The notes under the pieces: generated by a model
What the model was told of the DNA's origin: nothing
Databases searched by the model: none
What the model saw: only the letters and a program-made list of their open reading frames with translations
Position numbers and translations under genes: made by a program
Assembly: GCA_930633525.1 (NCBI GenBank)
Contig: CAKNFP010000001.1
Span: 4,463,501-4,527,500 of the forward strand
DNA from: Hyphomicrobiales bacterium
Lineage (GTDB): Bacteria; Pseudomonadota; Alphaproteobacteria; Rhizobiales; Beijerinckiaceae
Length of the DNA stretch: 64,000 bases
Reading direction: 5' to 3'
Shown here: positions 29,820-38,703 of the stretch, piece after piece
Numbering within the stretch: the first letter of the stretch is position 1
Layout: every line of letters starts with the position of its first letter

Positions 29820-30884
29820 TCAACCTAACCCGCCACGCACCCGCTTGACGAGCCTTTCCACGTGCGGGATGGGGGTCTGCGGCAGAATGCCATGGCCAAG
29901 GTTGAAGATATGGGGACGCCCGCCAAGCGCCTCGAGAATTGCATCGATCGCATGATCGAGCGCATCGCCGCCTGACAGCAGGACCTGGGGGTCGAGATTG
30001 CCCTGAACAGGCCGGATAGCCTGGACAGCCCGCGCCTGATCCAGCCCCAGACTCTGGTCCAGTCCCACGGCATCCACACCGCTCTCCTGCGCGAAAAGCG
30101 GATAGAAGCGGCCGCTACCCTTCGGAAAGCCAATGATCGGCGCCTTGGGCACCTCCGAGCGGACCCCTTCGACGATTCGGGTGATCGGCTCGAGACACCA
30201 GCGGCGGTAGAGCGCTTCGTCGGTGACGAGCGCGCCGGCCCAGCTGTCGAAGATCTGCACGGCGTCCGCGCCGGCCTGAAGCTGGCTGATCAGGTAGCGC
30301 GTCGACTGCGCGACGAGACGGTCGATGATCTCCGCGAAGAGCATGGGATCCTGCGCGGCGAGATTGAGGGCGGGGGCCTGGTCGGGGGTACCTCGGCCAG
30401 CCACCATGTAGGTCGCGACCGTCCATGGTGCCCCGCAGAAGCCGAGCAAAGCCGTCTCGCGCGGCAGGGCAGCTCTTACCCGCGCAACCGTATCGAGCAC
30501 AGCGCCAATCTTGTCGGGGTCGAGATCGTCCCGCAGCGCGGCAAGGTCCGCGGCCGTCGTGACCGGCTTGAGGCGCGGTCCCTCTCCCTCGACAAACCAC
30601 AAGTCCTGACCGAGCGCATGGGGAACGACCAGAATGTCGCTGAACAGGATGGCGGCATCGAAGCCGAAGCGGCGAATGGGCTGAAGCGTGACCTCGGTGG
30701 CGAGGCTGGGCGAATAGCAGAGGTCCAGAAACGATCCGGCTTCAGCACGCAGGGCGCGATATTCCGGCAGATAGCGCCCGGCTTGGCGCATCATCCAGAG
30801 AGGAGGCGGGGTCGTCGTCTCCCCGGAGAGCGTTCTGAGAATCGGGGAGTGCTGGCTTTGGGAGGCTTGCAGAACGCTGGTCAC
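29820..30884 (-). CDS. hemE: Uroporphyrinogen decarboxylase
   Basis: A 354-residue enzyme that decarboxylates the four acetate groups of uroporphyrinogen III. The substrate-binding motif PPLWMMRQAGRYLPEYR lies near residues 27-43. LLGFCGAPWTVATYMVAG, IFDSWAGAL and FNLGHGILPQTP are also family signatures. It starts with GTG 30884 after a GAGAGA tract. The gene abuts the predicted origin, as hemE does in Caulobacter and Rickettsia. Confidence 0.97.
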   Translation of the reverse strand: MTSVLQASQSQHSPILRTLSGETTTPPPLWMMRQAGRYLPEYRALRAEAGSFLDLCYSPSLATEVTLQPIRRFGFDAAILFSDILVVPHALGQDLWFVEGEGPRLKPVTTAADLAALRDDLDPDKIGAVLDTVARVRAALPRETALLGFCGAPWTVATYMVAGRGTPDQAPALNLAAQDPMLFAEIIDRLVAQSTRYLISQLQAGADAVQIFDSWAGALVTDEALYRRWCLEPITRIVEGVRSEVPKAPIIGFPKGSGRFYPLFAQESGVDAVGLDQSLGLDQARAVQAIRPVQGNLDPQVLLSGGDALDHAIDAILEALGGRPHIFNLGHGILPQTPIPHVERLVKRVRGGLG

Positions 30885-31257
30885 ACCATCTCTCTCTCTT
30901 CAAATCTAATCTTAATTTTAGAATCTAGACTCTGTTGTTTCTACTGGTCAGGGCATGACGCATGCGCCAACGCCGTCCACAAGCCGTCCCCAGATTGCTC
31001 GCCCGGCAGGGCGGGCAAAGAGCAGGCGGAGGAGGCGCCGCATATCTTAACAAACCGTTAATCTTCATGGTTTGTTAACGATTGCGGCGCGATTGAGTCC
31101 AGACTGTCCCCGCTGACGGAGTCCAACCCGGGTGGAATCCATCCATAGGAAGCTGGCTGTTGATCGCTGGGGCCACTCAAGCCACAGTATGGCGGCGGGC
31201 CTTGATGCGGGCGGGAGTTCTCCACAGTCGTCAACGCTTCATCCACTAGGCTGTTAG
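30885..31257. other. oriC: Predicted chromosomal replication origin (oriC)
   Basis: A 373-bp gap between divergent hemE and the PPDK-regulatory gene, the position of oriC in Caulobacter-like genomes. It contains TTAACAAACCGTTAA at 31047-31061 (CtrA-type TTAA-N7-TTAA) and an inverted copy GGTTTGTTAA at 31069-31078. Five GANTC sites lie at 30921, 30928, 31095, 31119 and 31135, against about 1.5 expected by chance. DnaA-box-like sequences are TTCTCCACA (31218-31226) and the weaker TCATCCACT (31239) and CCGTCCACA (30973). An AT-rich stretch at 30897-30950 could be the unwinding element. Gene strand preference changes here. Confidence 0.7.
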
Positions 31258-32145
31258 ATGGCTTGGCGTGGCGATAAACCGCTCCGCCCGCCGCAGGAAG
31301 GTCGGGAAAAACCCTTGAGTCGCAGCTACTTCCATATTCATCTCGTATCCGATTCGACGGGTGAGACCCTTATTGCTGTCAGCCGTGCCGCGGCCGCCCA
31401 GTACGAGGGGATTTCAGCGATCGAGCATGTCTATCCTCTGGTGCGATCGAAGGCGCAGCTGGAACGGGTGATTGCGGAAATCGATGTGGCTCCGGGCATC
31501 GTGCTCTATACCCTGGTCGAGCCGGATCTGGCGGCGATGTTGGAAGCAGCCTGCGCGGCAGCGAGTTCTCCCTGTCTTCATGTCCTCGATCCCGTCCAGC
31601 GGCTGTTCGAATCCTATCTTGGCATGGCATCGCAGGCACGTCCTGGCGCCCAGCATACCCTGAACGCGGACTATTTCCGGCGCATCGAGGCGATGAATTT
31701 CACGCTGATGCATGACGATGGGCAGATGGCGGATGATGTCGACGCGGCGGATGTCGTGCTGCTCGGCGTCAGCCGCACGTCGAAGACCCCGACGAGCATT
31801 TATCTGGCGAATCGCGGCATCAAGACCGCCAATATCCCGCTGGTGCCGGGTGTTCCCGTGCCGCCGCAGGTGATGGAGGCGCGCAAGCCCCTGATCGTCG
31901 GGCTCATCGCGACACCCGAGCGCATCGTGGAAATCCGCCGGAACCGTCTGCTCAGTCTGCGCGCGGACGAGGATTCCGCCTATGTCGATCGCGATATGGT
32001 GGCGGAGGAGATAGCCCAGTCGCGCCGTCTCTGCTCCCGAAACAACTGGCCGGTGATCGATGTCACGCGCCGCTCCATCGAGGAGACGGCGGCGACGATT
32101 ATCGAGTTGCACCGCGACCATCGTTTGAAGTTCATCGCCCTATGA
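31258..32145 (+). CDS. Pyruvate, phosphate dikinase regulatory protein (DUF299 kinase/pyrophosphorylase)
   Basis: A 295-residue bifunctional enzyme that phosphorylates and dephosphorylates pyruvate, phosphate dikinase (or PEP synthetase) using ADP or Pi. The signature YFHIHLVSDSTGETL, the P-loop GVSRTSKTPTSIYLANRG and NIPLVPG are clear. The ATG start at 31258 adds about 19 residues before the conserved region; a TTG at 31315 (SRSYFHIHL) is an alternative. It is the first gene to the right of oriC, as in Caulobacter, and its stop overlaps maf by 4 bp. Confidence 0.93.
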   Translation: MAWRGDKPLRPPQEGREKPLSRSYFHIHLVSDSTGETLIAVSRAAAAQYEGISAIEHVYPLVRSKAQLERVIAEIDVAPGIVLYTLVEPDLAAMLEAACAAASSPCLHVLDPVQRLFESYLGMASQARPGAQHTLNADYFRRIEAMNFTLMHDDGQMADDVDAADVVLLGVSRTSKTPTSIYLANRGIKTANIPLVPGVPVPPQVMEARKPLIVGLIATPERIVEIRRNRLLSLRADEDSAYVDRDMVAEEIAQSRRLCSRNNWPVIDVTRRSIEETAATIIELHRDHRLKFIAL

Positions 32146-32762
32146 CATCGTCGAGCCTGTGGCTTTCGTCCGATGCGCTGATCCTGGCATCGACCAGCGC
32201 GACGCGGCGCGCACTCATCAGCGCGGCAGGAATTCCCGTGGAGATCGAGGATCCGGCAGTCGACGAACGGGCCGCTGAGGCGCCACTCAAGGCGGCCGGT
32301 GCGTCGCCGCGGGATGTGGCGTCGAGTCTTGCCCGTGCCAAGGCTCTTGCTGTCAGCCAACGCCGTCCCGGACGGCTGGTGCTCGGGGGCGACCAGACGC
32401 TGGATTGCGAAGGGAAATCCTTCTCCAAGCCCGGCGATAGGGGCGCCGCGCATCGTCAGCTGATGGATCTCGCCGGCCGTACGCATCATCTCCACGCGGC
32501 AGCGGCGCTGGCGCGCGATGGTGAGATCGTCTTTGAGACCGTATCGAGTGCCGCGCTCACCATGCGCGCCATAGACGCGGCATTCGTCACGCGCTATCTC
32601 GCGGCTGCGGGCGAGGCGGTGACTCGCAGTGTAGGCGGCTATCAGCTTGAAGGGCTGGGCATCCACCTGTTCTCAACGATCATCGGGGATCATTTCACCA
32701 TTCTCGGCCTGCCCCTGCTTTCGATCCTTCCGGCGCTGCGCCGTGAAGCCGTGCTTGCCTGA
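32142..32762 (+). CDS. maf: Maf-like nucleotide pyrophosphatase
   Basis: A 206-residue Maf/Ham1-fold enzyme that hydrolyses non-canonical or modified NTPs. The N-terminal LILASTSATRRALISAAGIPVEI, DERAAE and LVLGGDQTL (catalytic Asp) are present, as is the C-terminal EGLGIHLFSTIIGDHFTILGLP. It starts with an ATGA overlap on the preceding gene. Strict sub-family (dTTP or m7GTP type) is not resolved. Confidence 0.92.
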   Translation: MTSSSLWLSSDALILASTSATRRALISAAGIPVEIEDPAVDERAAEAPLKAAGASPRDVASSLARAKALAVSQRRPGRLVLGGDQTLDCEGKSFSKPGDRGAAHRQLMDLAGRTHHLHAAAALARDGEIVFETVSSAALTMRAIDAAFVTRYLAAAGEAVTRSVGGYQLEGLGIHLFSTIIGDHFTILGLPLLSILPALRREAVLA

Positions 32763-32775
32763 TAGGAATCGACCG

Positions 32776-33645
32776 ATGTCAGCTACCCTGCCCAAGGCCT
32801 GTGTTATCGGCCATCCCATCGGTCATTCTCGCTCGCCGCTCATTCATGGCCATTGGCTCCGGGAGCATGGGCTGGCGGGCGCATACGAGAAGGTGGACGT
32901 GGCGCCCGAGGACGTCGCCGCCTTCGTGACCAACTTGAGTGAGCGGGGCTACGTGGGCGCGAACGTCACGGTTCCCCACAAGGAAGCCGTCATTCCCCAT
33001 ATCGTGCATCTGAGTGATACAGCGCTGGCTCTCGGCGCCGCCAATACGCTCTGGTTGAATGAGGACGGAGAGCTTTGCGGCGACAATACCGATGTCGCGG
33101 GCTTTCTCGGTAATCTCGATGAAGGCGCACCCGGCTGGGATGCCCGCACGGAGGTCGCGTTGGTGCTGGGTGCTGGCGGTGCCGCCAAGGCCGTGGTCTA
33201 TGCGTTGCTGACCCGTGGCGTCCAGCGCGTGGTGATCGCCAATCGCAGCCTCGGGCGGGCTGAAGCTCTGGCGGAGCGGTTCAAAGGATCATCCAACGGT
33301 CAGGTGGAGGTGACGCCCTGGCAGGATATCGGCAAGCTTCTGCCGCATACCAGGCTTCTCGTGAATGCCACCTCGCTCGGCATGTTCGGCCAGGACCGCC
33401 TGGTGATTGACCTGTCCGGGTTATCGGTCAATGCCGTGGTCAATGATATCGTCTATGTCCCCCTCGAGACCGAGCTTCTTGCCGAGGCGCGGGCGCGGGG
33501 CATCCTCGGCGTGGACGGGCTCGGCATGCTTCTGCATCAAGCGGTTCCGGGTTTTGAGCGCTGGTTCGGGATATTGCCGCGCGTCACACCACGGCTGCGG
33601 GAACATATCGAGGCGGACGTTCTGCGGCACTATCCGGCAGCGTGA
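32776..33645 (+). CDS. aroE: Shikimate dehydrogenase
   Basis: A 289-residue NADPH enzyme that reduces 3-dehydroshikimate in aromatic amino-acid synthesis. GHPIGHSRSPLIHG binds shikimate, NVTVPHKEAV carries the catalytic Lys, and GAGGAAKAVVYAL is the NADP motif; GLGMLLHQAVPGFERWFG closes the protein. The frame is open from 32647, but the first 43 codons overlap maf, so ATG 32776 (MSATLPKA) is taken. Confidence 0.96.
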   Translation: MSATLPKACVIGHPIGHSRSPLIHGHWLREHGLAGAYEKVDVAPEDVAAFVTNLSERGYVGANVTVPHKEAVIPHIVHLSDTALALGAANTLWLNEDGELCGDNTDVAGFLGNLDEGAPGWDARTEVALVLGAGGAAKAVVYALLTRGVQRVVIANRSLGRAEALAERFKGSSNGQVEVTPWQDIGKLLPHTRLLVNATSLGMFGQDRLVIDLSGLSVNAVVNDIVYVPLETELLAEARARGILGVDGLGMLLHQAVPGFERWFGILPRVTPRLREHIEADVLRHYPAA

Positions 33646-34256
33646 GCGGCATGACCTTTATTCTGGGCCTCACCGGCTCGATCGGCATGGGCAAGTCAAC
33701 GACGGCCGCGATGTTCAGGGCACGGGGAATACCCGTCCATGATTCCGACGAGGCGGTCCACCGTTTATACCGGGGCGCGGCCGTACCGCTGATCGAAGCG
33801 GCTTTTCCGGGTACCACCACTGACGGCGTGGTCGATCGCGCAAAGCTCGGCGCCGTTGTCATCGGCCATTCCGAGCGTATGGCCAGACTGGAACAGGTCA
33901 TTCATCCCCTCGTCAGGGCGGACAGGGATGCCTTGCTGGAAGAGGCGCGGCGTTCTGGAGTGGGTCTGATAGTCTTCGACATTCCGCTGCTCTATGAAAC
34001 CGGGGCGGACAAGGACTGCGACGCGGTTCTGGTGGTGACGGCATCTCCTGACATCCAGCGCGCGCGTGTGCTGGCTCGCCCAGGCATGACACCAGAACGA
34101 TTCGCCATGATTCACGTGAAACAGCTGCCCGATGTCGAGAAACGGCGGCGGGCGGATTTCATTGTGGACACCGGGCGCGGATTAGCGGAGGCGGAAGCAC
34201 AGGTCGACGCGATCATTGCTAATATTAGGGCTCGGACAAGCGAGCCGCAGGACTGA
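33642..34256 (+). CDS. coaE: Dephospho-CoA kinase
   Basis: A 204-residue P-loop kinase for the last step of CoA synthesis. ILGLTGSIGMGKST holds the Walker A motif, VHDSDEAVHRLY follows, and DIPLLYETGADKDCDAV is the conserved middle motif. Translation may begin at GTG 33642, overlapping aroE, or ATG 33651. IHVKQ is encoded across a parS-like site. Confidence 0.95.
   Translation: MSGMTFILGLTGSIGMGKSTTAAMFRARGIPVHDSDEAVHRLYRGAAVPLIEAAFPGTTTDGVVDRAKLGAVVIGHSERMARLEQVIHPLVRADRDALLEEARRSGVGLIVFDIPLLYETGADKDCDAVLVVTASPDIQRARVLARPGMTPERFAMIHVKQLPDVEKRRRADFIVDTGRGLAEAEAQVDAIIANIRARTSEPQD
34108..34123. promoter_or_regulatory. parS-like ParB site inside coaE
   Basis: TGATTCACGTGAAACA matches parS at 15 of 16 positions, 3 kb to the right of the predicted origin. 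As it encodes the conserved HVKQ, the match may be partly codon-driven. Confidence 0.6.
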
Positions 34257-34260
34257 TTTG

Positions 34261-34971
34261 ATGCGTGAAATCGTACTCGACACGGAAACGACCGGCCTCG
34301 ATCACCTGACCGGGGACCGCATTGTCGAGATCGGCGCCGTCGAACTCCTCAACCATCTGCCGACGGGCCGCACCTTTCACAAATACATCAATCCGCAATA
34401 TCCAGTCGCCCCGGCCGCGTTCGACGTGCATGGACTGTCCAACGAATTTCTCTCCGACAAGCCCCTGTTTCAGGAGGTGGCCGCAGAGTTCGTCGAATTC
34501 ATCGCGGATGCGCATCTTGTGATCCACAACGCGTCCTTCGACGTGGGCTTCCTCGATTCCGAACTCACCCGGCTCGGTTTTCCGCGTATTGAAGCGGCCA
34601 ATGTCATCGACACGTTGATGCTGGCGCGCCGCAAGCATCCCGGGGGGCAAAACAGCCTCGATGCGCTGTGTTCGCGCTATGGCATCGACAACTCGCGTCG
34701 CACGAAGCACGGCGCTCTGCTCGATTCGGAAATCCTGGCGGACGTCTATCTGGAGCTCATCGGCGGGCGTCAGACGGATCTGGGCCTTGCTGTCGCCGGC
34801 GCGGCGCGTGCGGCGATCTCGCTCGCGGAAGGCGCATTGAAGGCGATGCAGCGGCCTGAGCCGCTTCCGTCCCACCTGAGCGAGGCCGAACGCGAGGCTC
34901 ATCGCAACTTTGTGACTGGCTTGGGCGAGACAGCTGTCTGGACACGCTACGGCGTGACATCGGACGCTTAG
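34261..34971 (+). CDS. dnaQ: DNA polymerase III epsilon subunit
   Basis: A 236-residue proofreading 3'-5' exonuclease of the replicative polymerase. The ExoI motif VLDTETTGLD (Asp7, Glu9), ExoII LVIHNASFDVGFLDSEL and ExoIII HGALLDSEILADVYLEL are complete. FDVHGLSNEFL follows ExoI. ATG 34261 begins MREIVLDTETTG; the open frame from 34216 overlaps coaE. Confidence 0.96.
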   Translation: MREIVLDTETTGLDHLTGDRIVEIGAVELLNHLPTGRTFHKYINPQYPVAPAAFDVHGLSNEFLSDKPLFQEVAAEFVEFIADAHLVIHNASFDVGFLDSELTRLGFPRIEAANVIDTLMLARRKHPGGQNSLDALCSRYGIDNSRRTKHGALLDSEILADVYLELIGGRQTDLGLAVAGAARAAISLAEGALKAMQRPEPLPSHLSEAEREAHRNFVTGLGETAVWTRYGVTSDA

Positions 34972-35099
34972 GGAGAAGCGGCGTTCAGGCTGGATACCGG
35001 CGTTGCAAAATCTCTTGACGGGACGAGCAAGGATCTCGCCGTGCCATCCTGCTCCGATCGGATGCCCGGCTGTTGCCGCCGTTCCGCTTTCATTGATGA

Positions 35100-35123
35100 G
35101 CAAGTCGGGTCCACCCGACTTGC
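35100..35123. terminator. Perfect hairpin between dnaQ and secB
   Basis: GCAAGTCGGGT / ACCCGACTTGC, eleven-base arms with a minimal loop, between two convergent genes. There is no T tract. It may act as a shared terminator or be a small dispersed repeat; CAAG-bearing arms recur in the hairpin before the PfkB kinase gene (39240-39273). Confidence 0.45.
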
Positions 35124-35230
35124 CTTGAGGATTGTATCCGCGGTCGAGACATTCAAACCGGCGGATTATCCCGAGATGACCGACGCGCTGTCCCTGAACG
35201 TGGACTGAGCGCGCGCAAGGTCTTTCTCGA

Positions 35231-35719
35231 TCAAGCCTGCGCGGCCGGCTGCTGCGGCTGTACTTCCGACAGCTTCTGGCGGTAGAGCGCGGCGAAATCG
35301 ATCGGGTCGATGAACAGAGGCGGGAAGCCGCCGTTGCGCACGCTGTCGGCCACGATCTGCCGGGCAAACGGAAAGAGCAGGCGCGGGCATTCGATCATGA
35401 CGGTCGGGTGCAGATGCTCCTGCGGGATGTTGCGCAGGCGGAAGACGCCGCCATAGACCAGCTCGAACACGAACAGGACGTCGGTGCCGATGGTGGCCTT
35501 GCCTTCGAGGGTGAGGTCGACTTCGAAATCGGTCTCGGCGAGCTGGTTGGCGCCAACATTGACCTGAATCGAGATTTCCGGACCCTGCTGCTGCGGCGTC
35601 AGGGAGCGCGGGGCGTTCGGGTTCTCGAAGGACAGGTCCTTGATATACTGTGCCAGTGCGTTCAGCGAGGGCGTCGTATCGGTCGGGGCGCCGGTGCCGT
35701 TGGTTGAGATATCGGTCAT
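35231..35719 (-). CDS. secB: Protein-export chaperone SecB
   Basis: A 162-residue tetrameric chaperone that keeps precursors unfolded and hands them to Sec[20 protein letters not shown] near the N-terminus, [27 protein letters not shown] and [33 protein letters not shown] are the conserved blocks. It is divergent from the Tim44-domain gene, the usual alphaproteobacterial arrangement near the origin. Confidence 0.97.
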   Translation of the reverse strand: MTDISTNGTGAPTDTTPSLNALAQYIKDLSFENPNAPRSLTPQQQGPEISIQVNVGANQLAETDFEVDLTLEGKATIGTDVLFVFELVYGGVFRLRNIPQEHLHPTVMIECPRLLFPFARQIVADSVRNGGFPPLFIDPIDFAALYRQKLSEVQPQQPAAQA

Positions 35720-36093
35720 GTCAAAACTTCTCCGGATGTACGGATGATGGAAAACGGGGTTCCGGAAGGCATCCGCGCTCCCCGGACCAGGACTCGTCGA
35801 CCGGCGACGGATCCCTGTCGGAACCGGGCCGTTCTGAATGGACCACCGAAGCCTCGCGGCATTCCCAGCTCCAGTCGCTGGGGGCTAGCATGGAAAGCCG
35901 GTCACCGACAAGGCACCATAATCCCAATCCCGCGCGCTTGTGAGGCACCCCTCTCTTGTTTGCCGCAACGGTGGATGTTACGAGCGCAAGGCCCCATATC
36001 TATCAAGCGGTATCGGACAAGGATGGTCTTTGTGGCTATGAATCGAACCGTGGGACTTGACGCAGGGGTACGAGCACGAGACGACTGATAGCC
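35720..36093. other. Intergenic region between secB and the Tim44-domain gene
   Basis: These 374 bases contain no supported gene. They must hold the divergent promoters of secB and the Tim44-domain gene; I could not single out convincing elements. Confidence 0.5.
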
Positions 36094-36813
36094 ATGCAAG
36101 ACGGTTTCGACGTAACGACTATAGTCTTCCTCGCGCTCGCGGTGTTCGTGATCTGGCGGCTCCGCTCGGTGCTTGGCCAGCGGACAGGCAACGAGCGCCC
36201 GCCGCAGGATCCCTTCGCGCGCCGCGATCCGCCGATGAAGCCCGCAAACGGCAGTTCGAACGGTGACAACGTGGTGCGCCTGCCCGGCGCGGCCAATGAC
36301 ACCGGCTCGGGCGCCGAGGCCAACCCGAATCGCTGGAAAGGCATTGCGGAGCCAGGGACGCCGCTCGCGGCCGGTCTTGATGCCCTCGTGAGCGTCGAGC
36401 CTGCCTTCAATCCGCAGGAATTCCTGGGCGGTGCCAAGATGGCCTACGAGATGATCGTGATGGCCTTCGCCCAAGGTGACCGCAAGAGCCTCAAGGGCCT
36501 TCTCTCGAAGGAGGTGTTTGAAGGGTTCGATCGGGAAATCGGCGAACGCGAAAAGCGCGGGGAGAAGATTGAGACCACGTTTGTCTCGATCGATGGCGCC
36601 GACCTTCTCGCCGTGGATCTCAAAGGCAAGCTGGCGCAGGCAACGGTGCGCTTCAATTCGAAGCTCATCACGGCCACGCGTGATGCCGCGGGCGCTGTGG
36701 TCGACGGCAGCGCCGAGGCGGTCGTCACGGTCACCGATGTCTGGACTTTCGCGCGCACGGTGGGCGGTCGCGATCCGAACTGGCAGCTGGTCGCGACCGA
36801 AGCGGCACAGTAG
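36094..36813 (+). CDS. Tim44/TimA-domain inner-membrane protein
   Basis: A 239-residue protein with one N-terminal membrane segment (about 8-24, VTTIVFLALAVFVIWRL), a Pro/Arg/Asn-rich linker and a C-terminal Tim44-like domain (about 95-238). The latter contains ALVSVEPAFNPQEFLGGAKMAYEMIVMAFAQGD and ends VTVTDVWTFAR and PNWQLVATEAAQ. Bacterial relatives (TimA) are membrane-associated and of uncertain role; the mitochondrial homologue links protein import to Hsp70. It leads a run with mltA and smr. Confidence 0.9.
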   Translation: MQDGFDVTTIVFLALAVFVIWRLRSVLGQRTGNERPPQDPFARRDPPMKPANGSSNGDNVVRLPGAANDTGSGAEANPNRWKGIAEPGTPLAAGLDALVSVEPAFNPQEFLGGAKMAYEMIVMAFAQGDRKSLKGLLSKEVFEGFDREIGEREKRGEKIETTFVSIDGADLLAVDLKGKLAQATVRFNSKLITATRDAAGAVVDGSAEAVVTVTDVWTFARTVGGRDPNWQLVATEAAQ

Positions 36814-36826
36814 CGGGTCCGGCGCG

Positions 36827-38056
36827 GTGCGGCGCGGCATCGAAATCGAGCGGATCTGGATTTCGAGGCGCTTTCTGTCCGCCGTCTCGGCGTGCGGTAT
36901 CCTGGCATTTGCGGGGCTGCTGCCGGCCTTTTCGGCAGTACCCGCTGAAGTGGGCGGCGCGCGCCTCGAGCCGGTCGCCTTCCATGCGCTGGGGGGCTGG
37001 GGCGCTGACGACCACCGAGCCGCCTTCGCGACATTCCGGCGATCCTGCGAGGCGATCCCGAAGGATGCAGGCCAGCAGCGATGGATCACCCCGTCGTCCA
37101 AGGCCTTGGTCGGCATTTGCCAGCGCGCCCTGAAGCACCCTCCGGAAACGCAGTCAGCGGCGCGCCGTTTCTTCGAGCATAATTTCGCAGCTTTCAGGGT
37201 CGTGCCGTCACAGGGCAATGGCTTCCTCACCGGCTATTTCGAGCCGGAGTATCGCGGGCGGCTGAAGCCTGACGCGGCTTTCTCAACGCCACTTCTCGCC
37301 CGTCCCGACGACCTCGTCACCCTCGCTGACGGCGAACGTATGGCAGAGCCGCATGCCGCGCTCACGGCCGCTCGTCGAACGACTGAGGGTTTGCAGCCTT
37401 ATCCGGACAGAGCCGCGATCGAGGATGGCGTGCTGGGCGCGAAGGCCCGGCCGCTGGCCTATCTCGACCCCATCGACGCTTTTCTCGCCCATGTGCAGGG
37501 GTCGGTTCGGGTGCGAATCGATGACGGCCGCATCATTCGGCTCGCCTATGCGGCCCGCAACGGACAGCCTTACAGTTCGCTCGGCCGCATGGTGGCCCTC
37601 GAGACGGGCCTGCCGCCCGCAGAGCTCAACACACCCAAACTGGTGGCGTGGCTCAAGGCCAATCCGGATGCCGGGCGGCGGCTGATGCGCGAGAACCGCT
37701 CCTACATTTTCTTTCGTGTCGCGGATGAGCTTGATCCCAGGCGCGGACCGCTCGGCGGGTCATCCGTCCAGCTTGTTCCCGGGCGCAGCCTCGCGATCGA
37801 TCGCAACCTCTGGTCCTACGGGCTGCCGTTCTGGATCGAGGCAGAGCTGCCACGGCCGGATGAAAGCACTGCGCCGTTCCGGAAGCTGATGATCGCTCAG
37901 GACACGGGCTCGGCCATACTGGGGCCGGCGCGTGGTGATATCTTCTTCGGGAGTGGTCCCGCCGCCGGGGACAAGGCAGGGCTGATTCGCCATCCCGGCC
38001 AGTTCATCGTTCTGCTGCCGCGCGAGCCCCGGCCGCGCAGCGGAGCGGGGCGATGA
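36827..38056 (+). CDS. mltA: Membrane-bound lytic murein transglycosylase A
   Basis: A 409-residue peptidoglycan-cleaving enzyme exported by an N-terminal signal (RRFLSAVSACGILAFAGLLPAFSA, split here only for mention). The MltA domain has FLTGYFEPEYRG, IDAFLAHVQGSVRV, GRMVALETG and YIFFRVAD. The 3D-like end carries LVPGRSLAIDRN, MIAQDTGSAILGPARGDIFFG and GDKAG, including the catalytic Asp region. GTG 36827, 14 bp after the previous stop, is the only sensible start; the longer frame from 36476 is a shadow of the Tim44 gene. No lipobox Cys is evident. Confidence 0.92.
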   Translation: MRRGIEIERIWISRRFLSAVSACGILAFAGLLPAFSAVPAEVGGARLEPVAFHALGGWGADDHRAAFATFRRSCEAIPKDAGQQRWITPSSKALVGICQRALKHPPETQSAARRFFEHNFAAFRVVPSQGNGFLTGYFEPEYRGRLKPDAAFSTPLLARPDDLVTLADGERMAEPHAALTAARRTTEGLQPYPDRAAIEDGVLGAKARPLAYLDPIDAFLAHVQGSVRVRIDDGRIIRLAYAARNGQPYSSLGRMVALETGLPPAELNTPKLVAWLKANPDAGRRLMRENRSYIFFRVADELDPRRGPLGGSSVQLVPGRSLAIDRNLWSYGLPFWIEAELPRPDESTAPFRKLMIAQDTGSAILGPARGDIFFGSGPAAGDKAGLIRHPGQFIVLLPREPRPRSGAGR

Positions 38057-38703
38057 GACGCCGGCGCGGCCGGACGCTCGACAAGGAGGAAATAACGCTA
38101 TGGCACCATGTGGTGAAAAGCGTGAAACCCTTGCCGGGACGGGCCATACCGGTCCTACCGCCGGACGAGCCCGCCTCTGGCGCGGGCAATCAATCCGGGG
38201 CCGAATCGAAAGACATCACGGGGACCGCCCCAGAGCTTGCGGGTAAACTCGGCGGTAAGGCCAGCGGGAAGAAAGCGGCTGCCAAGGCGGCTCCAGCCAA
38301 GCCCGCCGCGCCCAAGACCCCCACTCCGAAGATCCCGCCTCTCGCACCCCTGGAACGGCGGCAGCGGCTCGCGCTACGGCGTGGTACGGAAGCCATCGAG
38401 GCGGTGCTCGATCTCCATGGCATGCGGCAGACGGAAGCGCATGCGGCGCTGATCGGCTTCGTCCGAAGAGCTCAGCGCGAGCAGAAGCGCGTCGTCGTGG
38501 TCGTCACCGGCAAGGGCGGCGGCGAGGCGGGCAATGACCTGATGTTTGGCGAGCGCGGCGTTCTGCGCCGGCTGGTTCCCCAGTGGCTCGCCTCGCCGGA
38601 ATTGAGATCGGTCGTTCTGGGCTATGGGGAGGCTGGCCGGCATCATGGCGGGACGGGCGCGCTCTACGTGCGCCTGCGGCGAAGCCGGGAGACGCGGCCA
38701 TGA
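38053..38703 (+). CDS. Smr-domain protein
   Basis: A 216-residue protein with a Smr (MutS2 C-terminal-like) nuclease domain in the last 110 residues: AVLDLHGMRQTEAHAALIGF, VVVVVTGKGG and a late GGTGALYVRLRR. The N-terminal half is Ala/Lys/Pro-rich and probably disordered. It resembles proteobacterial YdaL/SmrA types. ATGA overlap with mltA shows translational coupling. The target nucleic acid is unknown. Confidence 0.9.
   Translation: MRRRRGRTLDKEEITLWHHVVKSVKPLPGRAIPVLPPDEPASGAGNQSGAESKDITGTAPELAGKLGGKASGKKAAAKAAPAKPAAPKTPTPKIPPLAPLERRQRLALRRGTEAIEAVLDLHGMRQTEAHAALIGFVRRAQREQKRVVVVVTGKGGGEAGNDLMFGERGVLRRLVPQWLASPELRSVVLGYGEAGRHHGGTGALYVRLRRSRETRP

Noticed and set aside
36476..36826. N-terminal extension of the mltA frame
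   Set aside because: It overlaps the Tim44-domain gene in another frame and is Arg/Ser-rich without a signal peptide; GTG 36827 gives the expected exported protein.
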